Assembly: GCF_900113675.1 (NCBI RefSeq)
Contig: NZ_FOQE01000008.1
Location: 1 to 64,000, forward strand
Length of the DNA: 64,000 nt
Direction of reading: 5' to 3'
Source of the DNA: Pisciglobus halotolerans
GTDB lineage: Bacteria > Bacillota > Bacilli > Lactobacillales > Carnobacteriaceae
Part shown: positions 17,788 to 28,134 of the stretch, in pieces
How positions within the stretch are numbered: position 1 is the first letter of the stretch
Layout of the letters: every line of letters starts with the position of its first letter
Position numbers and translations under genes: made by a program
The notes under the pieces: generated by a model
What the model was told of the DNA's origin: nothing
The model's input: only the letters and a program-made list of their open reading frames with translations
The model's database searches: none

Positions 17788-18327
17788 TCATTTATTGAAT
17801 ATCCCTAAAATTTGCGATGTAATATCTTCGGGGCTCCCTTTTGAAACGACCAGATCTGCACCTTTTACAGGTTCCAGTTCTTTCGTTGATTGTCCAAAAG
17901 CAATACGTGACTGAATAGCTTCTAAATTGTCGCCTCTTTTTTTCATTCGCTCAATCATTTCCTGCTCCGTGATTTGGAAAAAAATGACTTTGGTTTCTTG
18001 AGGAAACTGTTCTCTCAAAGCACTAACGCCATTCTTATCCAAAGTAACTTGTACGGTATCATATTTGGCCAGTTTTTCTTCGACTTCCTTGACCGTTAAG
18101 CCGTACACATTTTTGGCATAAAAGGTTTGTTCAATAAAAGGCTCTTCTTTCATTTGATCCACCGTCTTGAAGTAATAATCTACCCCATCTCTTTCACCAT
18201 CTCGAGGCGGTCTAGTTGTTGAGGTGATCAATCTTGGGATACCTCTTTCAGCCAACATTCGGCTGACAGTTGATTTGCCGCTGCCGCTGGGACCTACGAT
18301 GACTAAGATCCTCTTTTGTTTTGCCAT
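17788..18327 (-). CDS. Guanylate kinase-like protein
   Basis: A 179-residue P-loop nucleoside monophosphate kinase of the guanylate kinase type. The Walker A motif GPSGSGKST is at about residues 11-19. The next segment, RLITSTTRPPRDGERDGVDY, is the GMP-binding region. The start is the ATG at 18327, with an AAGGAGG-type site just upstream. The open frame extends further upstream but without a start site. Guanylate kinases involved in nucleotide synthesis are normally about 200 residues and linked to rpoZ, so this is likely a shorter paralogue. It faces away from guaC, with which it shares an intergenic region and a guanine nucleotide theme. Confidence 0.8.
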   Translation of the reverse strand: MAKQKRILVIVGPSGSGKSTVSRMLAERGIPRLITSTTRPPRDGERDGVDYYFKTVDQMKEEPFIEQTFYAKNVYGLTVKEVEEKLAKYDTVQVTLDKNGVSALREQFPQETKVIFFQITEQEMIERMKKRGDNLEAIQSRIAFGQSTKELEPVKGADLVVSKGSPEDITSQILGIFNK

Positions 18328-18538
18328 TTTACTCCTCCTTGTTCGTTTTGCGATTGACCTTATTGTAACAAAAATAACAGAAAATTCGATCATCTTAGCT
18401 TGTTTCTCTCGAGAAGATAAAAAGATTTCTATCCTGCAAAAATTTAAGCGCTTTACATTTATTAATGACCTTTTTAAATGAGATAACAACAAACTTTTTA
18501 ATAAACGTAAATTGTTTGGAATATTCTCTTTTTTTACT

Positions 18539-18567
18539 TTGACAAAATCTTATTTATAGTGTAAATT
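18539..18567 (+). promoter_or_regulatory. guaC promoter
   Basis: TTGACA (18539-18544), a 17-base spacer and TAAATT (18562-18567). A roughly 107-base leader follows. It holds a CGAAC-containing sequence on the minus strand, near 18605-18620, that resembles a PurR box with one mismatch. That last point is tentative. Confidence 0.7.
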
Positions 18568-18674
18568 AGCATAGGTGCGAATTTTAATAGGAACATTAAT
18601 CGTTAAAGTTCGTTTTTTAGATAAGAACACTTAAATGAAAAAGAATGATTTTCGATAAAGGGGAATGAGGAAAA

Positions 18675-19649
18675 ATGAGAATTTTTGATTATGAAGACGT
18701 ACAGTTGATCCCAAATAAGAGTATTGTTAGAAGCCGCTCAGAATGCGACACACATATGGCTTTTGGTGATCGTACGTTCAAAATGCCTGTTGTCCCTGCA
18801 AATATGCAAACCGTTATTGATGAGGAACTGGCGGAAAAATTAGCTGCAGATGGTTACTTTTACATTATGCATCGCTTCGACGAAGAAAGTCGTTTGCCAT
18901 TTGTACAAAAAATGCATGAAAAAGGCTTGTTCGCTTCCATCAGTGTCGGCGTAAAAGAAAAAGAATATGACTTTGTCAATACATTAGCTGAAAAGAACCT
19001 ATTGCCTGAATATATCACAATCGATATCGCTCATGGTCATTCACAATCGGTGATCGATATGATCCAACACATTAAAAAACAATTACCAGAGGCCTTTGTC
19101 ATTGCTGGGAATGTGGCTACGCCTGAAGCTGTTCGTGAATTAGAAAACGCCGGTGCCGATGCTACTAAAGTTGGCGTTGGTCCAGGTAAAGTCTGCATCA
19201 CGAAATTAAAAACTGGCTTTGGTACAGGCGGCTGGCAGTTATCAGCTTTGCGCTGGTGCTCAAAAGCGGCACGTAAGCCTTTGATCGCTGACGGTGGTGT
19301 ACGCGACCACGGCGACATTGCTAAGTCGATTCGTTTCGGCGCTTCCATGGTGATGATTGGTTCTCTATTTGCTGGACACGAAGAATCTCCAGGTAAAACC
19401 ATTGAAAAAGACGGCAAGAAGTATAAAGAATACTTCGGTAGTGCTTCTGAATACCAAAAAGGCGAACGTAAAAACGTGGAAGGCAAAAAGATTTTGCTTG
19501 AACACAAAGGCAGCATCGAAGACACATTGACTGAAATGCAGCAAGATCTGCAATCATCAATTTCATATGCTGGCGGACGCGACGTTGAATCGATCCGCAA
19601 AGTCGATTACGTGATCGTGAAAAACTCTATCTTCAATGGCGACAGATAA
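18675..19649 (+). CDS. guaC: GMP reductase
   Basis: Reduces GMP to IMP with NADPH, allowing guanine nucleotides to feed the adenine branch. The 324-residue protein belongs to the GuaC type found in Firmicutes. The active-site loop [11 protein letters not shown] has its catalytic cysteine at 174, and the [10 protein letters not shown] phosphate-binding motif is near residue 216. No CBS domains are present, which separates it from IMP dehydrogenase. The start follows GGGGAATGAGG. It is monocistronic, with its own promoter and terminator. Confidence 0.93.
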   Translation: MRIFDYEDVQLIPNKSIVRSRSECDTHMAFGDRTFKMPVVPANMQTVIDEELAEKLAADGYFYIMHRFDEESRLPFVQKMHEKGLFASISVGVKEKEYDFVNTLAEKNLLPEYITIDIAHGHSQSVIDMIQHIKKQLPEAFVIAGNVATPEAVRELENAGADATKVGVGPGKVCITKLKTGFGTGGWQLSALRWCSKAARKPLIADGGVRDHGDIAKSIRFGASMVMIGSLFAGHEESPGKTIEKDGKKYKEYFGSASEYQKGERKNVEGKKILLEHKGSIEDTLTEMQQDLQSSISYAGGRDVESIRKVDYVIVKNSIFNGDR

Positions 19650-19662
19650 TTCATCAAATTGA

Positions 19663-19708
19663 TAAAAACCGATTGATTGAGAGATCCTTTCCAATTAATC
19701 GGTTTTTT
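19663..19708 (+). terminator. guaC terminator
   Basis: Arms AAAAACCGATTGATTG and CCAATTAATCGGTTTTTT form a long stem followed by T residues. Confidence 0.8.
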
Positions 19709-19857
19709 CATGTATAGCGTGGTTGACGACCAGCTCAAATACAATGCCGTCATCGAGTTGGTTAATAACTCCACTTATTTACAAACTCAAATATAATACA
19801 GCATCCAAGTTGGCTATATTTGTTTCGTCCTTGCCTATCTTCCCCTAGCACAATAAA

Positions 19858-19891
19858 AAAGAAGCAAGGCTCTGGTTGAACTTGCTTCTTT
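19858..19891 (-). terminator. Terminator of the beta-glucosidase gene
   Basis: A perfect 11-bp stem (AAAGAAGCAAG / CTTGCTTCTTT) is followed on the minus strand by TTTTATTG, 11 bases past the stop codon. Confidence 0.85.
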
Positions 19892-19902
19892 CTTAACGAT
19901 TC

Positions 19903-21363
<1,461 letters not shown>

Positions 21364-21532
21364 TTACACTTTTATAACCTATACTTTTAATAAATAAGAT
21401 TATACATATCACTTCTTTAGTTTATCAGGTACACTACAAAGAAACAAGCTTGAAGCTAGGAAAGAAGCCAAAAAAAATGAAGGTTCACATCCATCTTGAA
21501 ATGGAATAGCTAGCCTTCCTTAGATCATTCAA

Positions 21533-21685
21533 TTAGGGAGAGAGTATACCTAGTGACAAGAAGTAGAGCAGAATAACGCTCAGCATCAAGAGGACTAATG
21601 GGTATATTTTTTTGTGTTTTGTCTTTCTTTGGTTATCCTGCGACAATCTGTTCATACTCATTTTCCAAAAAACAAACAGGTTCAT
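21533..21685 (-). CDS. Small 50-residue membrane peptide
   Basis: A previously unlisted ORF of 50 codons, ATG at 21683-21685 and TAA at 21533-21535. The ribosome binding site is excellent (GAGGAGGGA, about six bases from the ATG). The product has a basic N-terminal half (RLSQDNQRKTKHKK) and one hydrophobic segment at about residues 27-48 (IYPLVLLMLSVILLYFLSLG), so it should insert with the basic end in the cytoplasm. A cre-like site sits just upstream. I recognise no family. Placement ahead of the beta-glucosidase suggests co-expression, but no function can be assigned. Confidence 0.55.
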   Translation of the reverse strand: MNLFVFWKMSMNRLSQDNQRKTKHKKIYPLVLLMLSVILLYFLSLGILSP

Positions 21686-21703
21686 CTGTTATCCCTCCTC
21701 TTT

Positions 21704-21719
21704 TTGAAATCGCTTTCTA
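21704..21719 (-). promoter_or_regulatory. cre-like site upstream of the small membrane ORF
   Basis: On the minus strand TAGAAAGCGATTTCAA matches 15 of 16 positions of the CcpA cre consensus. A TATAAT box lies about 10-20 bases further upstream, so CcpA would block elongation or initiation of the small ORF and possibly the downstream beta-glucosidase. Confidence 0.65.
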
Positions 21720-21868
21720 TACATTTATATTATATGATAACTGTTATGAATACAACCTTTCCATCTTTTAAAAAACGCAAATCGTGTTGAATCAGATTAA
21801 AATAACCCTAACCATATAAAATAAAAAAGAATCAAAAAAACTGAATATGAGCTTTTCAAATGAAAAGC

Positions 21869-21897
21869 TTGCTTTTTTCGGTAAAACTTACTACAAT
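21869..21897 (+). promoter_or_regulatory. Promoter of the T-box leader and nhaC
   Basis: TTGCTT (21869-21874), a 17-base spacer and TACAAT (21892-21897). The -35 box directly follows a perfect 9-bp hairpin (AGCTTTTCA / TGAAAAGCT, 21850-21869). Confidence 0.65.
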
Positions 21898-21940
21898 GAA
21901 AGCAATTTATTTTTTCCATTTGCACAGTGAAAGCAAGGCT

Positions 21941-22150
21941 GTGCCTTTATCGCCCAGTAGGCAATAAATTCCCTGCTCAGAAAGTCGATGGCTGCTGTAA
22001 ATCGACCACAGTTTATTTGCTGAATTACACGATAAAGTAACAACTTCATATTGAGAAAGAGGAAAACAAGTCATTGTTTTTGAATTAAGGTGGTACCACG
22101 AATAACATTCGTCCTTAGCTGTTTTTAGCTGAGGGCGGATGTTATTTTTA
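21941..22150 (+). promoter_or_regulatory. T-box leader, predicted tyrosine specifier
   Basis: The hallmark T-box sequence AAGGTGGTACCACG is at 22087-22100. It is followed by a terminator stem (AATAACATTCGTCCTTAGCT pairing with its partner ending at about 22145) and a T run. Stem I can be drawn: CTTTATCG (21945-21952) pairs with CGATAAAG (22030-22037). Above it lies an internal loop with AGTA on the 5' side and GAATTACA on the 3' side. The triplet TAC at 22026-22028 followed by A fits a tyrosine specifier. TTA (Leu) is the other reading of the loop. Uncharged tRNA would permit transcription of the downstream transporter. Confidence 0.85.
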
Positions 22151-22178
22151 TTTCACCAAAAGGAAAGGAGAAACCAAG

Positions 22179-22256
22179 ATGAAATGCGGCGGGATCGTTC
22201 GTTATCTTCTCTCTTTTGATTTTATAAAAAACAATCAAAAGGAGAAAAAAACATGA
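22179..22256 (+). CDS. 25-codon leader ORF coupled to nhaC
   Basis: An ATG at 22179 with AAAGGAG eight bases before it opens a 25-codon frame. Its TGA at 22254-22256 overlaps the ATG of nhaC at 22253. The predicted peptide has an MKCGGIVRYLLSFDFIKNNQ start. The overlap suggests translational coupling. It lies after the T-box terminator, so it is only made when the riboswitch is open. The product may have no role of its own. Confidence 0.4.
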   Translation: MKCGGIVRYLLSFDFIKNNQKEKKT

Positions 22257-23653
22257 ATCAGAAAAATCAACCCAGCATCACAGAAGCAACGATTGTACTC
22301 AGCATCACTGTATTCAGCATCGCTTTAGGGGTCGTTGTTTTGCAACTTTCGCCTCCGATCGCTATCCTATTTGCTATTGCGGTCATTATGATCTATGCGG
22401 CCATCAAAAAGATTCCATTTGAACAGCTTCATGAAGGCATCATTAATGGCATCAAGCCAGGGATCATTCCTATTTTTATTTTTATTTTAGTGGGTGCCCT
22501 GATTGCCATCTGGATCCAAGCAGGAATCATTCCTACTTTGATGGTCTATGGCTTTAAGATCATCAGCGTGAAATGGTTCGTTCCTTCTGTGTTTATCGCT
22601 TGCGCCATTGTTGGCAGCGCAGTCGGCAGTGCCTTTACCGTCATGTCTACCATCGGCATTGCTTTTTTTGGAATTGGGATCACCTTAGGAATCCATCCGC
22701 CGCTCATTGTGGGAGCAATTGCTTCTGGAGCCGTTTTTGGCGATAAAATGTCGCCTCTTTCGGAATCGACCAACTTGGCCGCTGCTATCGCAGAAGTAGA
22801 TTTATTTAAACACATTCAACATTTGCTATGGTCAACCATTCCGGCTTTCCTCGTTTCTTTAGTGCTGTTTTCCATTTTGGGCATGACCAGCCAATCCATG
22901 CAACTAGTAGAGATTTCCGAAGTTGTCCAAGTATTAGAAAACAACTTTTCTATTTCTCTGTTTGCCTTGGTGCCGCTTTTCTTGATGTTTGTTTGTGCTT
23001 GGAAAAAAATCCCTGCCATTATGACGATCTTGATCAATATCGGCGTGGCTATTTTATTCATCCTTTTCCAAAATCAAAACACGTCTGTTTCGGATATCGC
23101 TACTGCTTTGGAATCAGGATATGTGTCAACTACCGGTCATCAGCAGATCGACTTGCTGCTCTCCCGCGGCGGTATTGAAAGTATGATGCCGACTGTATCT
23201 TTGATCATTTTGACGCTTTCGTTGGGCGGATTATTAATGGAAACCGGTCTTATTACGACGGTGATGTCCTTGTTATCTAAAAAAATTCGTTCTATTTCCG
23301 GAGTCGTGACTGCCACTCTCCTTACTTCGATCGGTGTCAACTTATTCATCGGCGAACAATTCCTTTCAGTCATTCTGCCTGGGAATGCCTTCAAAAAGAT
23401 TTACAAAGATAATGGTGTCGACTTGACCGTTTTGAGCCGGACTTTAGAAGATGGCGGTACTGTGATCAATTATCTGGTACCTTGGGGCATTGCCGGCAGC
23501 TTTGTTGCCAGCACATTTGATGTGCCTACACTTGCCTACTTGCCATTTGCTTTCTTCAGCTTATTGTCGCCGCTGTTTTCTCTCTTGAGTGCCTGGACCG
23601 GCTGGGGAATATCAATGGCTGAAGGACAGCCAAATGGAGAAAATGAAAGCTGA
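22253..23653 (+). CDS. nhaC: NhaC-family transporter, probable tyrosine carrier
   Basis: A 466-residue membrane protein of the NhaC Na+/H+ antiporter family with about twelve hydrophobic segments and the family motif GDKMSPLSESTNLAAAI near residue 163. Members of this family placed behind tyrosine T-boxes in Firmicutes, including those beside tyrosine decarboxylase genes in enterococci, have been predicted to carry tyrosine rather than only protons and sodium. The T-box here supports an amino acid role. An AAAGGAGAAAAAAAC site precedes the ATG and lies within the leader ORF. It stands alone: no tyrS or tdc gene is in the window. Confidence 0.8.
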   Translation: MNQKNQPSITEATIVLSITVFSIALGVVVLQLSPPIAILFAIAVIMIYAAIKKIPFEQLHEGIINGIKPGIIPIFIFILVGALIAIWIQAGIIPTLMVYGFKIISVKWFVPSVFIACAIVGSAVGSAFTVMSTIGIAFFGIGITLGIHPPLIVGAIASGAVFGDKMSPLSESTNLAAAIAEVDLFKHIQHLLWSTIPAFLVSLVLFSILGMTSQSMQLVEISEVVQVLENNFSISLFALVPLFLMFVCAWKKIPAIMTILINIGVAILFILFQNQNTSVSDIATALESGYVSTTGHQQIDLLLSRGGIESMMPTVSLIILTLSLGGLLMETGLITTVMSLLSKKIRSISGVVTATLLTSIGVNLFIGEQFLSVILPGNAFKKIYKDNGVDLTVLSRTLEDGGTVINYLVPWGIAGSFVASTFDVPTLAYLPFAFFSLLSPLFSLLSAWTGWGISMAEGQPNGENES

Positions 23654-23773
23654 TGCCTTGTTCCATTTGACTGCCTTGTTCTAGAACTACTTTGCTCAAT
23701 GTAATTGAATAATAAGAGCCTGTGGTCCAAAGTAAACGTCAGAGGTACTAGAAAGATTAAGAACAAAAAGAGA

Positions 23774-24042
23774 TTCTACAATATTTAACGTTGGTCTGTA
23801 AAATATCAACTTTTTTAATGCTAAACTCGTTGGAATCCTATTTCTATAAATTTCAGGAGGCGCATAGGGCTACTGATAGCCATGAAAAAAGATGCAATGT
23901 GAATCACTTAGTGTTAGGCTTTAGCCATTACACTAAGTTTGAAGCTTGCAAGCATTGAGACGTGATTTTCGGCTCAATGTGTTCTCATGGCTTTCCATCA
24001 GCAGCCCATTGACTGTAGGAAATTTCTTTACCAACGTTAAAA
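23774..24042. repeat. Structured repeat, long copy
   Basis: This copy begins TTCTACAATATTTAACGTTGGT and ends AAATTTCTTTACCAACGTTA. The ends are inverted relative to each other (AACGTTGGT / ACCAACGTT). The same two ends and a similar interior recur at 51711-51836. The 140 or so extra bases here hold nested complementary segments: AGCCATGA with TCATGGCT, AATCAC with GTGATT, and CTTAGTGT with ACACTAAG. No protein is encoded. It resembles a MITE or a mobile structured RNA element. It fills most of the gap between nhaC and the next gene. Confidence 0.7.
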
Positions 24043-24051
24043 GAGGAAGAA

Positions 24052-24102
24052 CCCAAAAAGAGACAGCAAGAGCGTTTTTTCGCTCCTGCTGCCTCTTTTT
24101 TA
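24052..24102. terminator. Terminator next to the structured repeat
   Basis: Arms AAAAAGAGACAGCAAGAGCG and CGCTCCTGCTGCCTCTTTTT form a strong stem with two mismatches and T or A runs on both sides. It can serve the minus-strand gene that ends at 24133. Confidence 0.8.
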
Positions 24103-24132
24103 TTTGTGTCGTTTCTTCTCTGTTTCTTGACA

Positions 24133-24552
24133 TTACGTCAAGTCTACAGCAGTTACTTCATTATTCTTAGTACCACGCAAGCTGACCTTTTCCGGCTTAA
24201 TTTCTAGGATCAAAATATTCGGATCATCTTTGCCATCAAAAATCAAGTTCATATATGAACTCCACAAGTGATCGATCAGCGATTGATCTTCTGTTGTAGA
24301 AACTTTTCCTTCGATCTCTACGAAGTTTTTGTTGAGCAAACCTTCTTCATAGCCAAGTAAAATAAAGGTATTAGGATTTTGTTCAATGTCTTCTACTTTT
24401 TCTGTGCGTTTGTCCGTAAGTGTATAGAGCATAAAGCCTTCATTAAAGAAAGTCATATAGCGGGAAACGGGTTTATCTCCAGAAATCGTTGATAGAACAC
24501 CGATATTATTTTTTTCAATTACCTTTAACGCTTCTTCTCTTGCATCAGCCAT
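24133..24552 (-). CDS. Pyridoxamine 5'-phosphate oxidase family protein
   Basis: A 139-residue single-domain split-barrel flavin-binding protein of the general stress protein 26 type. The N-terminal pattern IEKNNIGVLSTISGDKPVSRYMTF and the central YTLTDKRTEKVEDIEQNPN are typical of this group. Members bind FMN or F420 and most are uncharacterised, some being linked to stress. The start follows AAGGAAGG. It is a single gene with its own terminator. The role of PdxH in vitamin B6 synthesis should not be assumed. Confidence 0.85.
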   Translation of the reverse strand: MADAREEALKVIEKNNIGVLSTISGDKPVSRYMTFFNEGFMLYTLTDKRTEKVEDIEQNPNTFILLGYEEGLLNKNFVEIEGKVSTTEDQSLIDHLWSSYMNLIFDGKDDPNILILEIKPEKVSLRGTKNNEVTAVDLT

Positions 24553-24624
24553 GTGAATCCTTCCTTTCTTTTTTTATACGTTCACTATGCCATACCAAAA
24601 AAGTGAAAACAAATGAAATGCCTT

Positions 24625-26142
24625 TTAATCTGCTTTCTCAGCGACCAGCCATTTGAAGAAATTGACCCCCATCAAAATGATCACGAATAAGAATGGGAAG
24701 GAAGCCAAGACAGCTACTGCTTGTAAGGACTCTAACCCTCCAGCATATAACAGAATAACGGCAATACTTGATTGGAGAATTCCCCAGATAACTTTGATGT
24801 TTTGCGTTGGCGCTAGGCTGCCGTTTGTACTAAACATCGCCAGTACATAGGTGGCTGAGTCGGCAGAAGTAATAAAGAATGTTGAAATCAATAAGATAGC
24901 GATTCCCATGATGATCTTACCTAAACTGCCATAGTTGGCTAACATTGCAAATAACCCCGTTTCTTCCCCTTTTTCAGCAATCGTTTGAATCAGGTTGCTA
25001 TTGTTGAATAATTCTTGCCAAATACCCGTGCCGCCAAAGACGGAAAACCATAGGAATGTAAACAGTGTCGGTACGATCAAAACACCACCGATAAATTCCT
25101 TGATGGTTCTGCCTTTTGAAATGCGGGCGATAAAGGAAGAAACATAAGGTGCCCAAGAAATCCACCAAGACCAATAGAAGAGCGTCCATTCATTGATCCA
25201 GCGTCGATTTCCTACATCGAAAGGAGCCAAGCGAAAACTGATAGACGGCAGCGATTGAATGTAATTTCCGATACTTTGTACAAACAAGTCCATTAAGTAA
25301 GATGTCGGACCAATAACTAAAACAGCTAACATTAATAGGACCGCCAAAACGATGTTGGCATTGCTGAGGATCTTGACCCCTTTATCCAAGCCGCTGGTGG
25401 AACTGATCAGGTACAAAATCGTTACAACGACCACGACAATAAACTGTGACCAAAATGAGTTCGGAATATTGCTATTTAAAAAGTTCAACCCACCTGTGAT
25501 TTGTTGCGCACCTAATCCCAATGAAGTCGCCACCCCAAAGGCAGTCGCAATAATGGCAATCACATTCACAACCGTTGCAACTGTTTCACGTCGTTTCTCC
25601 TTAAATAAAGGTGTCACACTTTCACTGATCAAAGCCGGTTTCCCTTTGCGGAAAGTCGTGTAAGCAATAATCAAGGCAATGAACGCGTATAAAGCCCATG
25701 GTTGCAATCCCCAGTGGAAGAAAGTATACGTCATTGATTCCCGTGCGTTCTTCATCATATCTGTTGAAGGGACTGCTGGGTCGTGCAAATGTATGATCGG
25801 TTCAGAAGCTCCCCAAAAGACAAGCCCGATTCCCATACCTGCACTAAATAGCATCGCGATCCAAGAAATATAATTGAACTGCGGCTCGTCGTCCGGCTTG
25901 CCGAGTTTGATATCGCCATATTTGGAAAATAATAAAAAAATAACGATCATTAGTATGGCGACCATCAGCAAAATGTACAGCCAGCCAAATTCTGTTGAAA
26001 TGACTCCTTGTAAGTAGTTGGCAACTCGATTTAAAGAAAATTTCCCTATTAAACTCTCTGGCAATGTGCCCCATGCTGTAAAGAGCACACAGATGATGAC
26101 AGAGATCATATACGCTCTATAGTTCTTCTTTTTATTCATCAT
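24625..26142 (-). CDS. BCCT-family betaine/carnitine/choline transporter
   Basis: A 505-residue secondary transporter with about twelve membrane segments. The BCCT signature region WSWWISWAPYVSSFIARISKG is near residue 330, and the Gly-rich AGMGIGLVFWGASEP motif is near residue 95. I start it at the ATG ATG pair ending at 26142, with GAGAGGA upstream. The longer frame to 26205 lacks a binding site. Substrates of the family are quaternary ammonium compounds such as glycine betaine, used for osmoprotection. The exact substrate is not determinable here. Confidence 0.9.
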   Translation of the reverse strand: MMNKKKNYRAYMISVIICVLFTAWGTLPESLIGKFSLNRVANYLQGVISTEFGWLYILLMVAILMIVIFLLFSKYGDIKLGKPDDEPQFNYISWIAMLFSAGMGIGLVFWGASEPIIHLHDPAVPSTDMMKNARESMTYTFFHWGLQPWALYAFIALIIAYTTFRKGKPALISESVTPLFKEKRRETVATVVNVIAIIATAFGVATSLGLGAQQITGGLNFLNSNIPNSFWSQFIVVVVVTILYLISSTSGLDKGVKILSNANIVLAVLLMLAVLVIGPTSYLMDLFVQSIGNYIQSLPSISFRLAPFDVGNRRWINEWTLFYWSWWISWAPYVSSFIARISKGRTIKEFIGGVLIVPTLFTFLWFSVFGGTGIWQELFNNSNLIQTIAEKGEETGLFAMLANYGSLGKIIMGIAILLISTFFITSADSATYVLAMFSTNGSLAPTQNIKVIWGILQSSIAVILLYAGGLESLQAVAVLASFPFLFVIILMGVNFFKWLVAEKAD

Positions 26143-26263
26143 ATCTGCTCGTCCTCTCGTCTTATTTCTACTCTCAATATGCCACACCTTTCTTATTTTA
26201 TTCAAAATATATGATTTTCTATAGGAGATGCAATTTAATAAATCAGTTGTTCAAAAATTGATA

Positions 26264-26322
26264 AAAGGCTCCTTTTAATAGAGCAGGTCTTGCTGATCGC
26301 TCTAACCACCTTAAAAGGAGCC
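26264..26322 (-). terminator. Terminator of the oppA-like gene
   Basis: GGCTCCTTTTAA (26267-26278) and TTAAAAGGAGCC (26311-26322) are perfect complements with an inner AGAGC/GCTCT stem. T residues follow on the minus strand. Confidence 0.8.
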
Positions 26323-26332
26323 AATTTACTTA

Positions 26333-27967
26333 TTATTTTTGTTCTGAATCGATTGAAGCATATTTATAGCTGGTGCTGCCGAATGTCGGACGATGAATGT
26401 CTTTGACATAAGGCTTTTCAAGATAAGCATCCGCGGTTTGATAAATTGGTGCATCCACATGATGTTCGCTCAACGCAGTTTTTTCAATCTCCATCATGGT
26501 TTGCCATCTTGCCAAAGCATCATCATATTGCGTGTTGCTTTGCTCTACTAATTTATCAATGTCTGCAAAAGAATAGTTGCCACGATTGATTTCTGTGTCA
26601 AAACGTTCTAAAAAGTTGATCGGATCAGCAAAGTCAGCCAACCAGTAAGTTGTCGCTAACTGATAATTGCCTTTTTTCACATTATCCAGTCTCGAGTTAT
26701 CTGGCATTTGGCGAATCGAGATCGTCAATCCTGACAAGTTCTTTTGCCATTCACTTTGGATGTATTCTGCCAACTGACGGCTTTCTTCATCATCTGATGT
26801 GATCAATTCAAAAGAGATATTATCTGTTCCCAATTCATCCAAGCCTTTTTCCCAAGCGTCTTTGGCTTCCTCAACGTCATATGGAATCACTTCGCCTGCT
26901 TCTTCACGGAAATCAGCGCCTGTATCAGGATTTTTGGCTAAACCTGACGGCACATGACCGGCGATCGGCTGAGAACCATTTTGCAAAACATTTTCTGTAA
27001 ATGAAGCGCGGTCGATCGACATCGTCAAAGCTTTACGAATATTTTCATTCTTCAATTCTGGTATATCTTGGTTCATTTCTACATAATAAATCCAAGCTCT
27101 GTCATATGTTTTGAAGTCAGGATTATCTTTATATTGCGTCACAAAGTTGCCTGTGATTTGGATCGTGTCCAAGTCGCCTGATTCGTACAAATTGATTCCC
27201 GTGCCCACATCTTTGATCACTTGTACATCAATTTCGTCTAATTGAACGGTAGATTTGTCCCAGTAAGCGTCATTTTTGACATACTTCCAAGAATCGCCAG
27301 CTGCAGAATTCCAATCAGAAAGTTCAAACGGACCATTATAAATGACATTATCGGCATTCAGTCCATATTCATCACCCTGCTCAGTTACATAGTCTTCATT
27401 TTGCGGGAAATAACCTGGGATGGTCAACACTTCTAAGAAATAAGGTGTAGGCTTCTCTAAGGTAACTTTCAGCGTTTTATCGTCAATGGCTTCTGCACCT
27501 AATGTTTCAACTTCTTCTTCGCCATTGTTGATCGCTTCGGCATTTTTCAGGATACCTGTAAACATGTAAGCATAGCCTGCTGCACTTTCAGGATCAACCA
27601 TGCGTCTCCAAGCGTAAACATAGTCTTGAGCTGTGACCGGAGTTCCATTTGACCACTGAGCATCTTCGCGGATCTTGAAGGTATAAGTCAAGCCATCTGC
27701 TGAAACCTCTGGCTCTTCTGCTGCATCAGCAGGCACAAGATCGCCGTTCAAGTCATACGTCATCAATCCTTCAAAGACATTATTCATAGGGCCGAAATTT
27801 GTTGTCGAAACTGTTGTATCCATTGAATCCATCTCGCCAGAAGCATCGATTTTCAAAACTTGTTTTTCTGACTGATCGTTTCCAGAGCCGTTCTCTTTTT
27901 CATTTTCGTTCCCACAAGCGCTTAAAAAAGCAAGTAGTATTGCAGAAAGAAATAACCCTTTTTTCAT
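26333..27967 (-). CDS. Oligopeptide ABC transporter substrate-binding lipoprotein
   Basis: A 544-residue extracellular solute-binding protein of the SBP_bac_5/OppA type. The signal peptide ends in a lipobox (LSAC, Cys at about residue 18), so it is membrane-anchored outside the cell. The GLTYTFKIREDAQWSNGTPV stretch is the family signature. No permease or ATPase genes adjoin it. It probably works with an Opp system encoded elsewhere or binds a signal peptide, as several orphan OppA paralogues in enterococci do. AAAGGAG precedes the ATG. Confidence 0.9.
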   Translation of the reverse strand: MKKGLFLSAILLAFLSACGNENEKENGSGNDQSEKQVLKIDASGEMDSMDTTVSTTNFGPMNNVFEGLMTYDLNGDLVPADAAEEPEVSADGLTYTFKIREDAQWSNGTPVTAQDYVYAWRRMVDPESAAGYAYMFTGILKNAEAINNGEEEVETLGAEAIDDKTLKVTLEKPTPYFLEVLTIPGYFPQNEDYVTEQGDEYGLNADNVIYNGPFELSDWNSAAGDSWKYVKNDAYWDKSTVQLDEIDVQVIKDVGTGINLYESGDLDTIQITGNFVTQYKDNPDFKTYDRAWIYYVEMNQDIPELKNENIRKALTMSIDRASFTENVLQNGSQPIAGHVPSGLAKNPDTGADFREEAGEVIPYDVEEAKDAWEKGLDELGTDNISFELITSDDEESRQLAEYIQSEWQKNLSGLTISIRQMPDNSRLDNVKKGNYQLATTYWLADFADPINFLERFDTEINRGNYSFADIDKLVEQSNTQYDDALARWQTMMEIEKTALSEHHVDAPIYQTADAYLEKPYVKDIHRPTFGSTSYKYASIDSEQK

Positions 27968-28134
27968 GTGTATGCTCCTTTTTTCTTTTTTCCTTTATAC
28001 AAAAAGCACAAAAGACCCCTTACTATATATAAGCATTTTACTATAATTACAATCAATTTACGAATTTTTTCTTTTGCTTACACTTAACTATCCATTCACA
28101 TACTTTATTTAGGGAATATTTTATTTGATATAGG

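Noticed and set aside
18568-18674. Purine riboswitch in the guaC leader
   Set aside because: The conserved core sequences of the guanine/adenine aptamer are absent. Only a weak PurR-box-like sequence is visible.
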